This document shows positions 25,076 through 37,100 of a DNA stretch of 64,000 nucleotides, one piece after another. The DNA is taken from NCBI GenBank assembly GCA_026874595.1, contig CM049319.1, positions 55,042,917 to 55,106,916 on the forward strand, given 5' to 3'. A program made the position numbers and the translations under genes. The notes below the pieces were generated by a model. It had not been told where the DNA came from, made no database searches, and was given only the letters and a program-made list of their open reading frames with translations. Positions within the stretch are counted from its first letter, which is position 1. Each line of letters starts with the position of its first letter. The DNA comes from Sipunculus nudus (lineage: Eukaryota > Annelida > Sipuncula > Golfingiida > Sipunculidae).

Positions 25076-27984
25076 TAGCTGTAAAATTACAATTTAAGAG
25101 CAAATTTTAAAATTTGCTTGATGGTTTAACTTTGAAATTAATGAAAACTAACAAAGGTCAGGGTATAGGCAGAGAAAATTCAGGGAATGTTTTTTGAGAT
25201 GGCTGCTGGCAACCCTGATGGAAATCTGGGAAATCATTTTCGTTATAACAAATTGTGTTTTATCAGAATTAAAGTTACATATTCATGTCAGATCTTGATT
25301 TATCAAATTTAGAATAATGATAATCTTATTATATTTGCAAAAAATAAAAGCATTTGGTGGTAAATATATAAAACAGAATATGGTGGATTTCCTTTTATTT
25401 TTTTATTTATTCATGGCAAAAAAAAATAACAAGGAATTTTTATTGTATTTATAGAAAATATAGAGAATTGAATCACTGAAATATTTCAACCAGTATTGAT
25501 TTAAAATCTTAAAATAGCATTTGCGGCTCACATATTCATTGGCTCTGTGATACACTAGTGATAAATATATTTAAAGTGATATACTAGTTTAATTGTATTT
25601 GTATAACACATAATACTGTTAGTAACCGGCATTATATCTTATGTGACGTCTTGCCTGGCTTTCGGCTTATTGTAGTTGAGGAGCTACATATCCTGAATAT
25701 TACATAAAGAAAAAACACAATGTTGAAATTGTTCCATTAAATATTGCTTTTCATAGATGTTGAAGTATAAATATATAAATTACATTTTGCTGTTAAATCC
25801 TGAGATAAAACATTCAAAATATGATCGGTTAGTTTTATATATTGAAGGCAAAGACTGAATGCTCATTAGGTGTAGCAGTAATGCAGATATTGCGTAAAGT
25901 CACATCATTGTGAAATATTATTATTGGTGACAGCTAACATGTAATTACTGTCCTTTCATCTGATCATGTTGGTTTTTTGTGACATCAACGTGTCATAAGT
26001 AATATATAATTAGTGACAGCCTTTCATGTAAGGTATATCCAAATGTTATGGCTTGCAGTTTGTAATAAACTAATATATATTTATATACCCAGTACCCTGA
26101 GCAATGGAATTCTGTGTATTCTTTGATATCAGCAAAAGATCGTTACTTTAGTTTTAGGTTCTGTGATGCATTTCTACTTCAGTCTTCTGTCACATTGTGA
26201 TAGTTGTGCTTTTTTCTAAATCGGGAATTAGTTGTATGTGTTGTAAAGATTTTCCTGTTAAAAAAGATTGCATTAATTATAATTAGTACCATAAAAGTGT
26301 CTTGTCAAGGGCATTTTGAGGTCATTGGTACAAGGTCAGGTCAAGGTTCAAGGTCAGTCATTTATTTAGTGGATAATGATGAAGGACATGTTGAAATCTG
26401 TTAATAGTGATGCTAGAAACTCTTAGTCTGGTGTGTGGAGATGTTTGTCCAGGACCTCTAACCACATAACTGAATTTGTTGTGTTTGCTAATTATGTTTA
26501 AATATCTTTTTATCTTTACTTATATCCCATCCATTTGCAAGCAAGGATTCAAACCACAAACATATCTTTGTGAACTTGTGTAATCTTGAAATAAATTGAC
26601 AGCCACAACTTCTTTGGAGGGGAAAATATGACATGTCCATCCTTCGGTGCTCTGTTCAAATATTCCACACAGTTCTAAATAAGTTACTCTTCATCAACTT
26701 TTAATTGAAATGTCAGATGCATTTACAGGTAACGGTACTGGCTCAGTTGTCAGGTTTTGATCATGCTTGATTCATTTTCAGAATTTGTAAAAAACAAATC
26801 AAATTTGTATAAAAATTTTCATATGTGATACAATATCTGAAAAAAAAATTAGTCTTGCAGGTGTGAATCTCTCATTCAGATTAATATTGAAGATGAATCT
26901 TATTTTCTTCATGTAATTAGTTTTTGGACAGATTCAGCTTGATGAATTTATTTATTGCATTGTGTGAAATTATGCAAAAATTTGAATTTATGAATAAAAA
27001 TTTTTTTTTTCTAAGTAACATTATTAGAGGATTGGGTTTTTAGAGTAACATATGTCAAGTTTTAAACATAATTGATGCAAATATGTAATAAATATGATAG
27101 GAATTTGTTATGTATGTGTCATTCATGATGCAAAGACTTGGTACAGGTGTTCACAGGTGATGTTACATGTGAACTGCTATCACTTATTGTAACCAGAAAT
27201 AACAAAGCATATACAATCTTTCACATATTTGTTTAAGAAATTGGTATAAAAATACACTTTAATTAATTTTTAATTGAAGAAAGATTGAGTATTGTTTAGT
27301 AATATCATATTCCTTGAAATGTGAAGATCAGTTGTATTTTTTCATTGTCTCCAGATCATCTTTCATGCCATGTCTTTAATAAGTACTTTTCATTATATCA
27401 TAACTAAACTAAATTTGATTGGAAAATTTCACAAGGACACACCTGGTAATAATGCAGATTTTTATTGATATTCATAGTGTGATATTAAGTGACAAGAATG
27501 GGAAACCTTTAAGTATTTTTGTGCTTAGAACCTGGTTAATAACCCAGCAAATGCATGGCAATTATATTTTGAGTACACTGCTGCTTGCGTTAGGTTTGTA
27601 TACATTGCAAAATACAATTGCAGAATGTAGTACCAGGCCCTTAAATAGGTCAGCAATGCTAGAGCTCCCAAATGTCTTTTGTATGTCTGTGATGAAAGGC
27701 TCAGGTATTTATTAAGCTGTAACCCCTGAGTTTTAAATGAGCGTGCCCATTTCACACCTAATCACCCTCGCCTGTTTTCCTATAGAGGGGTGACAGGGTA
27801 GTGGACATTCATATTAGAGACCAGGGGCACACTTGACATGATGTTAGATACACACACATCCTGGGTTTGAAAGGTGCACACTTTGATTGTTGCCGTGCCC
27901 ACTCCTGTGTTTGTCGCATTAACAATACTCAAGGTTTATTTGAGGAGATGTTTCAGGGACCTTGTGTTGTGGCCTACCTGTGGC
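25076..27984. other. Intronic AT-rich stretch, nothing recognised
   Basis: No exon or named repeat. A loose group of AGGTCA half-sites sits at about 26310-26365. Confidence 0.45.
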
Positions 27985-28360
27985 CCTGGGGGTAGTTACC
28001 CTCATCCGGTCTTAACCAAGACATGTTGTTTACCATGAACTGCTTATGCTTATGCATATTGTGAAAAAGAGAGAGGTCCTATGCAGTGTAGCAGAAAACT
28101 TATTTCATGGTGTACAAAAACACCTTTATAATCATCATCATCATCATCATTATTTTAAAATTAATAAAAGTTGGAGGGAGGGGTGGTAGTTACCCTATTA
28201 GGGTGTTTAGGAAGAGTTTTCATTACCATCCACTGTTTATCCAGGGTGATACCATCCATACTGAACAGGAGAGATATCAGTGCAGTTTATGCAGTGAAGC
28301 AGAGAACTTGTTTTATGTTGAACAAAATCTTTTTTATAATCATCATCTTTAATGACATTA
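27985..28360. repeat. Diverged tandem duplication, two ~190-bp units
   Basis: Both units run GGTAGTTACCCT, CCATGAACTG or CCATCCACTG, a purine-rich block, ATGCAGTG(T/A)AGCAGA, TATTTCATG or TTTTATGTTG, then TTTATAATCATCATC. The first unit ends in a longer (ATC)n run. The open frames here come from the repeat. Confidence 0.7.
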
Positions 28361-28669
28361 TAAATAAAAGTGATACTTGACATAGAAGACCACAGGGCTG
28401 ACAACCCGAACTGAAAATGCAAGAAAATATACATAAGCTGTTTATTATATTTATCTCCAGGACAGATGAAACAAATGACTAGTAAAAAGTTATGTACCTA
28501 AGGTAATATTCCTTTAGCAGTGATTATGAATAATGTCCCATAAATTAAAAAATCATGCAGTCACTGTTCTCTGAAGTAATATTCCATGGACCAAAGTTCA
28601 ATGGACTAATATTTTAAACACACATTTTTTTTAGTCATAGATTAAAGAACCCAGCACATGCATTCAGAT

Positions 28670-29080
28670 ATTAAGCCGGAAACGCAAGTCAAGTACACAA
28701 CAACTGCTTAATAAATCTACATCCATTGAAGCGGCTGTACGTGATTATTCAGTCTCGGAGACAAAATAAAGAGATCGGTAGCCTCTTTCTGGTGACCTGT
28801 TGGGACCTTCAGGTGCCATTCGGCAAACAAATTATTGCTTGAGATGGTTACCCTGAGATTACTGTACGGATCAAATACTAGATATATTCAAGTCCACGCT
28901 GACATATCATTGATGGCTTTGATGTAAGGGTGCCGTCTTAATGTGCCGCGATTAATTCACTCTGACATGGCTGATTTACCCGTTAGCATGTGTTGTATAC
29001 ATTTTAGCGTCCTTCCTCTGTTTGTCTAGGCAGGTGCTGCCGTATTGACCCACTTGATACAACTTGTTCTGTCATCTGTT
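28670..29080. promoter_or_regulatory. Candidate intronic element with a TCF/LEF consensus site
   Basis: A complex, non-repetitive segment. GCTTTGATG at 28916-28924 matches the TCF/LEF consensus SCTTTGATS exactly. Because the host gene encodes a beta-catenin co-activator this could be a feedback site; that is inference, since 9-mers recur by chance. Confidence 0.25.
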
Positions 29081-30664
29081 TCTTATACACTCTTGTAGTT
29101 CAAGAATGCTTATCCAAAATTTAATAACACTTGTTTTTTTTTTCATGAAAAAGCTGATGTTTCAGTGAAGGTACTATAGGATAAATGTGAAAGAGTGGGG
29201 CTTGATATCTACAACTAAAGACTTACTTTTAATTAATTAATATTTAATATCTTTCAGTGATCTATTAAATTATTTCTATATTTATCTTATATATTACCTG
29301 GATTACCCATTCAGCATGTGCACCTGTTGATCATTGGATTCTAGAAATATCACAGATAATAGGGATACATCTTATACATTTATACAGTCATAATTATAAA
29401 CTATAGGTATGCAATAGCTAAGTGAACACCCGCAATCCCACTGCCACAAATGAGTGATAAGGTTGAGTGTATGACCTTGGGAGATTTGTAATTGATGCTT
29501 TTGTACTCGAAAAGGGGGGGGGGGGGTCCACCCACAAATAATTGGATATGAATAAAGAAATAAATAAAAAAATACAGAGCACATCCAAGCTTGCTGTACC
29601 ATCATGTTATTATTGTAAATGATAAGATAATGTGACATTTCTTTAATGTTCTATTCATTCCAACAATCAGTTCAGCTTGTATTACCTTAACATAAAGTAT
29701 ATTAGTTGTGTTTGACTGATTTGCACTGGGCATGAACACAATTTTCCAGCCATGAGCAACAGTCATTTATCAGTTTTGGTGATAATCTCCTGCTGACTAT
29801 ACTGAAGTGTGCAATATCATCTGTATATTTACATATTTATCTTTTTTTCCCTCTCTTCCTGAAGATTTAATGATTTATAGCGAAGCCTCACAGCTGTGTA
29901 CATATAGACCCAGATCTGGATGTAGTTATCAGTTCTCCTCAATAGGGCTTTGGCATTTGAAAGTACTTGCCCAGTCAGGCGGGAAATACCTAACTTCTAC
30001 GTGCCCTACAAGAAATTTTAATCCCTGTAAAAATCAGTTATTTAATCCACATACAAAGTGTGATTCACAAGATTGTGTTTTCAAAGTTTTAATATAGACA
30101 ATGAACTTATTCAAAAGTGTGTTTGTTGACAGCAATTCTCGTCAGTACAGGTAAATTAAGATATAGAACTATTGTAAAAATAGCTATTAATAAAAATGTT
30201 AAAATGAAGATATACTAAGATTAAAGCCTTTTAGGGAAAGCCTTATTTCAGACCCAGTTGGGCAAGTAGGAATTTTGGGCAAGTGATGGTTTCCAAGATC
30301 CAGCCAGAAGAAAAAAAAATTGCTATGTAACTTTTGACAGTGTGGCGGTCTTAACAAGCTGATTGATATCTTTTATTAATGTTTGAATGATCAATGGACT
30401 CCAGGGTTTAAAGTAATTTTGAGAAATTAAAGGCCAGCAGGACATCAGATCATGTGACAGTCAGACACTAAGAATAGATTAAAAGAAAATTTATAAAAAC
30501 AGGCCTGAACTAAAAATTTCAGCACTCAGGCTAGCAGTCCCCTTAGAATGTTTAACCCTGTTGTGTAATGTAAAATGTTTGAGGATATCTATGGGTATTG
30601 TGTGTGTTAAAAGTATTATTGAGATTACTGCATTGTTTTTTTTTTCTTTTCTGCATTCAGCTAT

Positions 30665-31090
30665 AAATAACCTTGACGTTCAAAGCTGGGAGGTCGTGAG
30701 TTCAAATCTCAGCCGAGGCAGTTGAGATTTTCAGGGTCAGCCCCCACCTAAGGTGGGCCTCCTGCTGGCTTAATGGGCAGGCTGTGCCCCACAGCCCTGT
30801 ATCACTCATAAACAAGTGCATCTTTGGGGGGTTCCTTGGTGTTATGACCCAGCAATGGGGATGATTACAAACCCAAGAACCTACAGTTGGGGTTAGACAC
30901 CCAGCCTGGGTGACACCATGCAAGATACTAAAATAATCTGATTGGAAGTGAGTGCTACTGCCCTGTCATGTAGTCCCAAACCCAAATGGAACTCTGCAGA
31001 TGTACATACTTAGATTAAGAATTAGATATGAGATCATACAAAAATGGAGGCGGTTACCTCAATCACAAAAAAATTGTAAAAAAAAACATG
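30665..31090 (+). mobile_element. tRNA-derived SINE-like element, copy 2
   Basis: Same family as 3505-3905. The B-box-like GTGAGTTCAAATCTCAGCC is at about 30696-30714, and the 3' end is A-rich (AAAAAAATTGTAAAAAAAAA), as expected for retroposition. The copies differ at many positions, so both are old. Confidence 0.75.
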
Positions 31091-32909
31091 ACTTTAAACC
31101 CTCCCTCAGGACATATGATGTAAACAAGGCAGTGACATTATAGAAGTCTCTGTTATCCTTGGGCAGTATTTTGAGCTCATCACTATATTCAGATTGTCAT
31201 GATGCAGAATGACCTTTGACCTTTCTCAGAATCCTCATTAGTGAAGTACCTGGGAGACATTCAATACCTAAACAGACTTGCCTTTGGTACTTGTATTTTT
31301 CATTTGACTTCTTTTTGTTCCCTCATCTGTATGGTATATGTAGACTAATAAACTCACTAAAGCCTGTGCTTATTGAATATATTGCAGACAGAACTAGGAT
31401 TTTATTACCTGCATGCTTGTTGAGGAGACTGGCTGTTTGCTTAAAAAATATATCACAACAAATTGTTTTGTTTTGATTCTGATGCAAATGACCACAAGTT
31501 TGTTCATTTTCTTAACATTTTGATCTTTAAATCTGCCAGTAGCATGTAAAGTTTATTCCATTTAGATATTTTTAGTTTGTTGTTCTTAACAGGAAAATCA
31601 TATATCCCCAAGACGCATCTTATTTACATTTATTATATGCCTAATAATGATTTTAATTATTCTTTCAAGTTAGAAATTAATTGATGTGTAATAGGTAAAA
31701 ACTACTTTATACATGATACTAATACCATAGTCCTCACATATTCAGTTGAGTTAAAAATGTGTATAGTTTCTTTACTTGTCTAAATTTCTTCCTACCTTTT
31801 CAAAATAGAATTTGCTCAATATTCTGTGAAGGTCAAAGGTCACAGGTCGTGTGTCCGGGGGCCAAGGTTGAAAAGTTATAAGAACAGTAAAGTCTTGGCA
31901 GCCATCAAAAGCTTACTGACGTTTATATGCACTAAATTACCTAGTTGCAGGCAGACATCGAAATGTAATTGCATAGGTTTATTATGTGTGCAAATCATGA
32001 AAATTAATAACAGTAGCATCTCTGGCGGGACTTGCTTGGACTGAGACGCTGCGTTCTCTGTGTTCACGCTGCCCCATCGTTTGTTATATGCTAGTAATGG
32101 GATCTGCTCAGCCCTGCTTTTCTTTATGTACGGGTGTTTATGATTGTCAGTATTTGAGCACTTGGTGTAACACAAATAACTAAGGCTGAATATGCGTACA
32201 ATTCCTCCATGCTTGGATAATTACAAGAGTTGTTCATCAGTATATAGTATTTTTGAATGTGTCACTTGAGAGGGTTAATCAAGCACAGGCAACATTGTCT
32301 CTGTATGTATAGTTGGAATATGCAAATTTGCAATTTTATTCCCCGTAGTTCGGTGGGTTCTGATCTTGCTCGTCTGATTGATTATTCACATTCTTTGGTT
32401 GTACATGGATTTATATTTTATAATATATTGGGCACTTTATTTACGGGAGATATAGGGGAGGTATATATTCAGTGAGAGACTAGGTATGACACGTGACGAA
32501 GTTATGTAATTAACTCAGGTAACAGCATGTTGATGAAATGGAGTTTGAAATACACATATATCAACTATCTCCAGTTAGCATTAGCAGGAATTAAATAGTT
32601 TTAGTAGTTACCATTAATCATTTTATTTCCTAATCATTCTCAAGTGATAACTACTGGATGATGTTTTTAAATCAATTTGAATTCTTATATTAATTTTTGT
32701 TGAAACGTCTGTTTGATTTTAGTCGTACGTAGACTGCTGTTCAAACATAACAAGCTATCAGCTTGAGTAGCTTTCAAATTATTTTAAACTTTTATACACA
32801 GTAATGCTATGCTCAACAGGGTTTCAGGATTTTTTTTAGAACTAAATCTTGTTTAACACAATTGTTTAACACAAATGTTATAATCATTGCAATTTTTTGT
32901 CGTCAACAG
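31091..32909. other. 3' part of the large intron, nothing recognised
   Basis: AT-rich. A GTCAAAGGTCACAGGTC string near 31833 is a single nuclear-receptor-like motif. No other feature before the acceptor. Confidence 0.4.
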
Positions 32910-33262
32910 GTGTGAAGGAAGAGTTACCGCTACCGCCACTGGGCCATGATGGGCCGAATGCTCCCAGTCTCCCTCAAGTTACACACACTGATGGTGCAGC
33001 CCAACCCCAGCAAATGGTCCGCCCCCCGAATGATCTTATGCCTCCGTCGTCAAGCGCACTACCTCCGCCACAGCTTTTGGGAGAGTTCCCCAGTCAACCG
33101 CCAGTGCCCTCTGTTGACCATCAGTTTATGCAGCAGCAGAGCCAGATATTCGTATTCGACACAAAATTGGCCAATCAGGCAGCAGACGGTGTTTTATCAG
33201 GACAGTATAAAAGTATTATCGACTTCCATTGTGACCAGCCTGCTACCAAAAAGTTCCTGCAG
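32910..33262 (+). CDS. BCL9: BCL9 homologue exon with HD1 (Pygopus-binding) domain
   Basis: 353 bp, acceptor GTCGTCAACAG and donor CTGCAG|GTAAGT. Entry phase 1 and exit phase 0. It encodes about 118 residues: VKEEL, a proline-rich stretch, then HD1 (about 33147-33240) with IFVFDTKLANQAADGVLSGQ and YKSIIDFH. This follows vertebrate BCL9 HD1 (V-F-x-T-x-x-A-N-x-A-A-x-x-V-L-x-G-Q-x-x-x-I-x-x-F-H), which packs against the back of the Pygopus PHD finger. VKEE at 32912-32923 is a third psi-K-x-E site in this exon chain. Orthology rests on HD1 plus HD2/HD3 in the next exon. Confidence 0.93.
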
Positions 33263-34145
33263 GTAAGTTAGTTGTTCTCATGATCGATGAATTGTAATGG
33301 ATCTCACTAAATATTGAATCTTATTCTGTTAGTTCAGCTGAAATGGGTACCTAATTTTGGACTAGTACTGAGTAGGCATTGTCCATCCCAGATTTTAGCA
33401 CCTATGCTGGACTTCAGTTCCTTTTGGCATGGCAACACAGGTTACCAATGCTTAACGTTCTCCTATTGAAGGAATAGACATAAATAGCAACACCTAGACA
33501 TGCAGGTATTTAATATATGCAACTTGTTTCTGTGTAGCAAAAAGAGACAGTCTGTCACCGTAATGACAGACCTCTGTTAAAGTAACTAGTACCAATTGAA
33601 AGCCCTGAAAGTTAATGAATAAATCAAGACGGGCTGCAAGTGTGCAGTAAGATTTAAATATATTATTACATCTACAGGCACATGTACTTGCATACAAATT
33701 TCAGACTCAAATACTCTTTTTAAGTATCCCCTGGACTTGTACTCCTTAAGACTCAACTGTTAACAATAACCTCATGTTATCTTAATGTTCTATTGTGACA
33801 CTTCCTGTCAACAGACATTCTTCTGTAATGTAGCCTTGTGGTTAAGGAGCTGGACTATATTTGCTGAAGGTCCCTTCCTCAATCCCTATTGCCTTGAACA
33901 CTGCATAGTACAATCTCAATATACCAGAGGTTTGCTGTAACGACATTTGCTGGATTGTTCATAGCCTCTTGTGTATAAAACCTGAAATTCCGAGGGCTTT
34001 ATATCAACATGCTTATAGTTAGAGATGAAATAGGAGACAAATTATTAAACTTTTAATCAAAATTTTCTTCTGTGACATTTATAACTTGTGACATTTTGTT
34101 ATTCATTTGTAGCAGAATCCTCATGATTTCTATTCTTTATTTCAG
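33263..34145 (+). other. Intron of 0.88 kb (phase 0)
   Basis: Between GTAAGT and TCTTTATTTCAG. It contains a tRNA-like fragment at about 33829-33905. Confidence 0.8.
33829..33905 (+). mobile_element. tRNA-like SINE head or tRNA pseudogene fragment
   Basis: TAGCCTTGTGG (33831-33841) matches 10 of 11 positions of the pol III A box TRGCNNAGYGG and continues TTAAGGAGCTGGACT as in Leu/Ser-type tRNA heads. A degraded B-box-like region follows. It does not fold as an intact tRNA by eye. Confidence 0.4.
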
Positions 34146-37100
34146 AAGCACCCATTGAAGACATCTCAGTGTAACAGACCTATATATACCATGGCTAATA
34201 CAAGACCCAGTCAGACAAACCCAGTAACAAAAGGCCCCGGCCCCATGGGAGAGCCCAGTAACCCAATGGCAAGCGTCGCTGAGTGGGTCCAGCAACAAAA
34301 TGCTAATCTACAGCAGAGGATGAATCCAAACGTGGAAAACCCCGCTATGAGTCCAAACTCTGGGGCACCTGGAAATAACCCAAACATGTGGGGAGGACAG
34401 TACCCAAATAGACCACCTGGTGTTAGTTCACCAAACTATATAATGATGCCAGGTGGACCAGGACCCGGCCCCGGTCCTGGTGGCCCTCCATTCAACCAAC
34501 AAATGATGATGGGTCCAAATCAAATGCAGCAGTCATCAAATCTGCTACAGAGCAAAGTACCTAACGATAAACTCACCCCAGGACAATTACAAAGAAGAGA
34601 AGAGCAGTTAGCAAATCTACGAAAAATACAACAAATGTTGCATCTGTTTCCTGACAGTCAAAATCAAGGCTGCCCCATGCCAAATATGGGCATGGGTATG
34701 AACGATATGAACATGGGTCCTGGAGGCATGAACCCGGGAATGTTCCCTCCAGACCGCATGCCGGGCCCTCACAGAATGATGCAGCCCGGTGGAATGAACG
34801 GTCCCCCAATGTTAGGGTCTCCAGCAGGACCCAATAACCCAATGGCCATGGGACAGTTACCCCCAAACTGGGACAATATGACCCAAGAACAGAAAGAGTG
34901 GTTTAAGCTCCAGCAAGAATGGCTGGCAGAAAAACGACGGCGGAATATGATGATGCACGGGCAAGGCCCGCCGGGTATGCCAATGGGCAACCCAGGTCAG
35001 GGACCGCCTCCTCCATATATGATGAACCGACGAATGCCAGGGCCTATGGAGCCTTCGCCTACCTCACCCAATCCAAACGGGGCCCTACCCTCCCCACATA
35101 TCAACCCTGGCATGCCTGGCGGGCCTAACGATCCTCAGGCTTTCATGTTTCCAGGGCAACGACGGCAGCCCTTTGACGGCCCAGGACAACCAGTGTTAAA
35201 TGGACCTGCAGGACCGATGCCAGGAAGGAATTTCGACCCTGGAATGATGATAGGTATGGAAAGACCCCAAGGAATGTATAACTTTAAGGAAAATATGCCT
35301 CCTAAATCCATGCCTACATTTCATCGGGCGGGGAACCCTGAACCATTTGGAGCGTCAGAATTGCAACCTGTGGGGACACCAACGTCAAATAGTTCAGGGC
35401 CAACAAAGCCGCCTCCTTCCTATGCCCAAGCACAAAAACGTAAACGCAGTGCAGATGACTTGGATGAGTTATACAAAAAGCTACAACCTGCCCCCTCACC
35501 ACAACAAATTAATTATCTTAATCAGTTTGAAGGGCAGGAATTGACTATAACTAAGCAAGTGAACTTAGCTTACCGTGAGCAGGGAACAGGGTCACCTGCA
35601 GCCCCACCCACACCTCAAGACACTTTTAATCAAAATCAGCCATTGCAGTCCCCATTGGCGGGGGCACCACGTGGCATGCAGCCCCCAGGAGGGTCAGCCG
35701 CTGCGACAAATAATAGTAACCCATCAGTGTCAGCAAGTGCGGTTTTACCGTCAGGTACTTCCTCGATGCCAGGGACTCCGCAGGCACCTGCAGCACCGAC
35801 GCCAACCAGTGCGCCACCCACGCCAGGCTCAGGTGCCACCCAAAGACTGTCACATTTTGACCCTCCCCCAGCTTCTCAGCCGACAACGCCTACATCAGGT
35901 AACAGCTCAAAAAGCTCCATGTCCAATATTACCTCAGCCAGCCTGGCCAATCTGGCGAAGGGAGTTGAACATCTGTCCAATCAGATGCAGCAAAATATGA
36001 TGCAGGGAGGGCCGTTCCACAATATTCAAATTCAGGGTCAAGTGAATGAGCCGTGCAGCTCGCGCAGTTCAACGCCACCCACGTCTACAAATTCACAAAG
36101 TATGGTCAGTCAGCAAGGGCCGCAGGCTTCCCAGCAACACTCACAACCCCCATCAGTCAACAACACATTTGTCAATGCAACCATGTCCATACAGCAGCTC
36201 AATATACAAAGCGTGGGTAACCCAGGGTTTTCAGGTCCAGGGGGCGCTCCTTCAATGCAGGTACAGCAGATGAACCACGAGATGATGGGGCAACAACAAC
36301 AGCAGCAGCAGCAAGCGATGGGTCCGATGGGTCCAGCAGGTATGCCAGGCCCGCCGGGTCCTCCCATTAATGCTATGTCCATGTCACAGCAAATGCAGAA
36401 TTCTTCCATGATGGGTGGGCCTCATCCGGATCAGATGATGCAGGGTCAACGAGTGCAGCAACCCCAGAGATTCCCGAGTCCGATGGGTCCTCAGATGGGT
36501 CCAGGAGCTGGTCCTCAGATGCCGGGAGGTCCACCCATACCGTCATCAGGACCTATGCCTGTATCGTCCGTAGGTATGGCACCGTCAGGGGTTCCTCCGG
36601 CTTCGTGCAGTAGTCCTGGTTATCGACAGCCCTCCACCCCTGTCGGGAATGCAAGTGTGCAGATCCAAGCCAAAGCTCCTAACACCATCCAGTATCTCCC
36701 TGCCAACCCTCCTTCATCGCAACATGATCCAATGATGACACGGAAGAGCGAGTTCGAGATGATGCAGCGTTTCCAGGGCCCCCCAGGACAGGGGATGCCA
36801 GGCATGGAACCTCGCATGCCTGGCTCAAAAATGCCCCCCGGTCCAGGTGGCCCAGAGATGTTCCCTCCTGATCTCCGCATGCACATGCCCGCGCAGAGCC
36901 CGCACATGGGCATGCAGCCAGGCATGATGATGCCCAACAATGAACAGATTCCTGGGATGCAGTATGGTGGGCCGAGTCCAGGCGCTCCTCACCCAGGCAT
37001 GATGGGAAACGATATGGTACAAGCACAACAAATACAGATGCAGAGCCAGCAGATGTCCATGCACAGCAGCTCTGCTGGGCCCATGCCCCCACAAGGAATG

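Larger units (their letters stand above)
17455..32909 (+). other. Large intron of 15.5 kb (phase 1)
   Basis: Runs from donor AATGCAG|GTATGA to acceptor TTTTGTCGTCAACAG|GTGTGAAG. It contains a partial AGGTCA-rich repeat (17920-18110), a denser non-repetitive block (20880-22120), a C run (about 22143-22160), a full AGGTCA-rich repeat (23461-25075), a diverged tandem duplication (27985-28360), a G run near 29514 and a SINE copy (30665-31090). I found no other exon joining in frame, but an additional micro-exon could be missed in this length. Confidence 0.7.
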
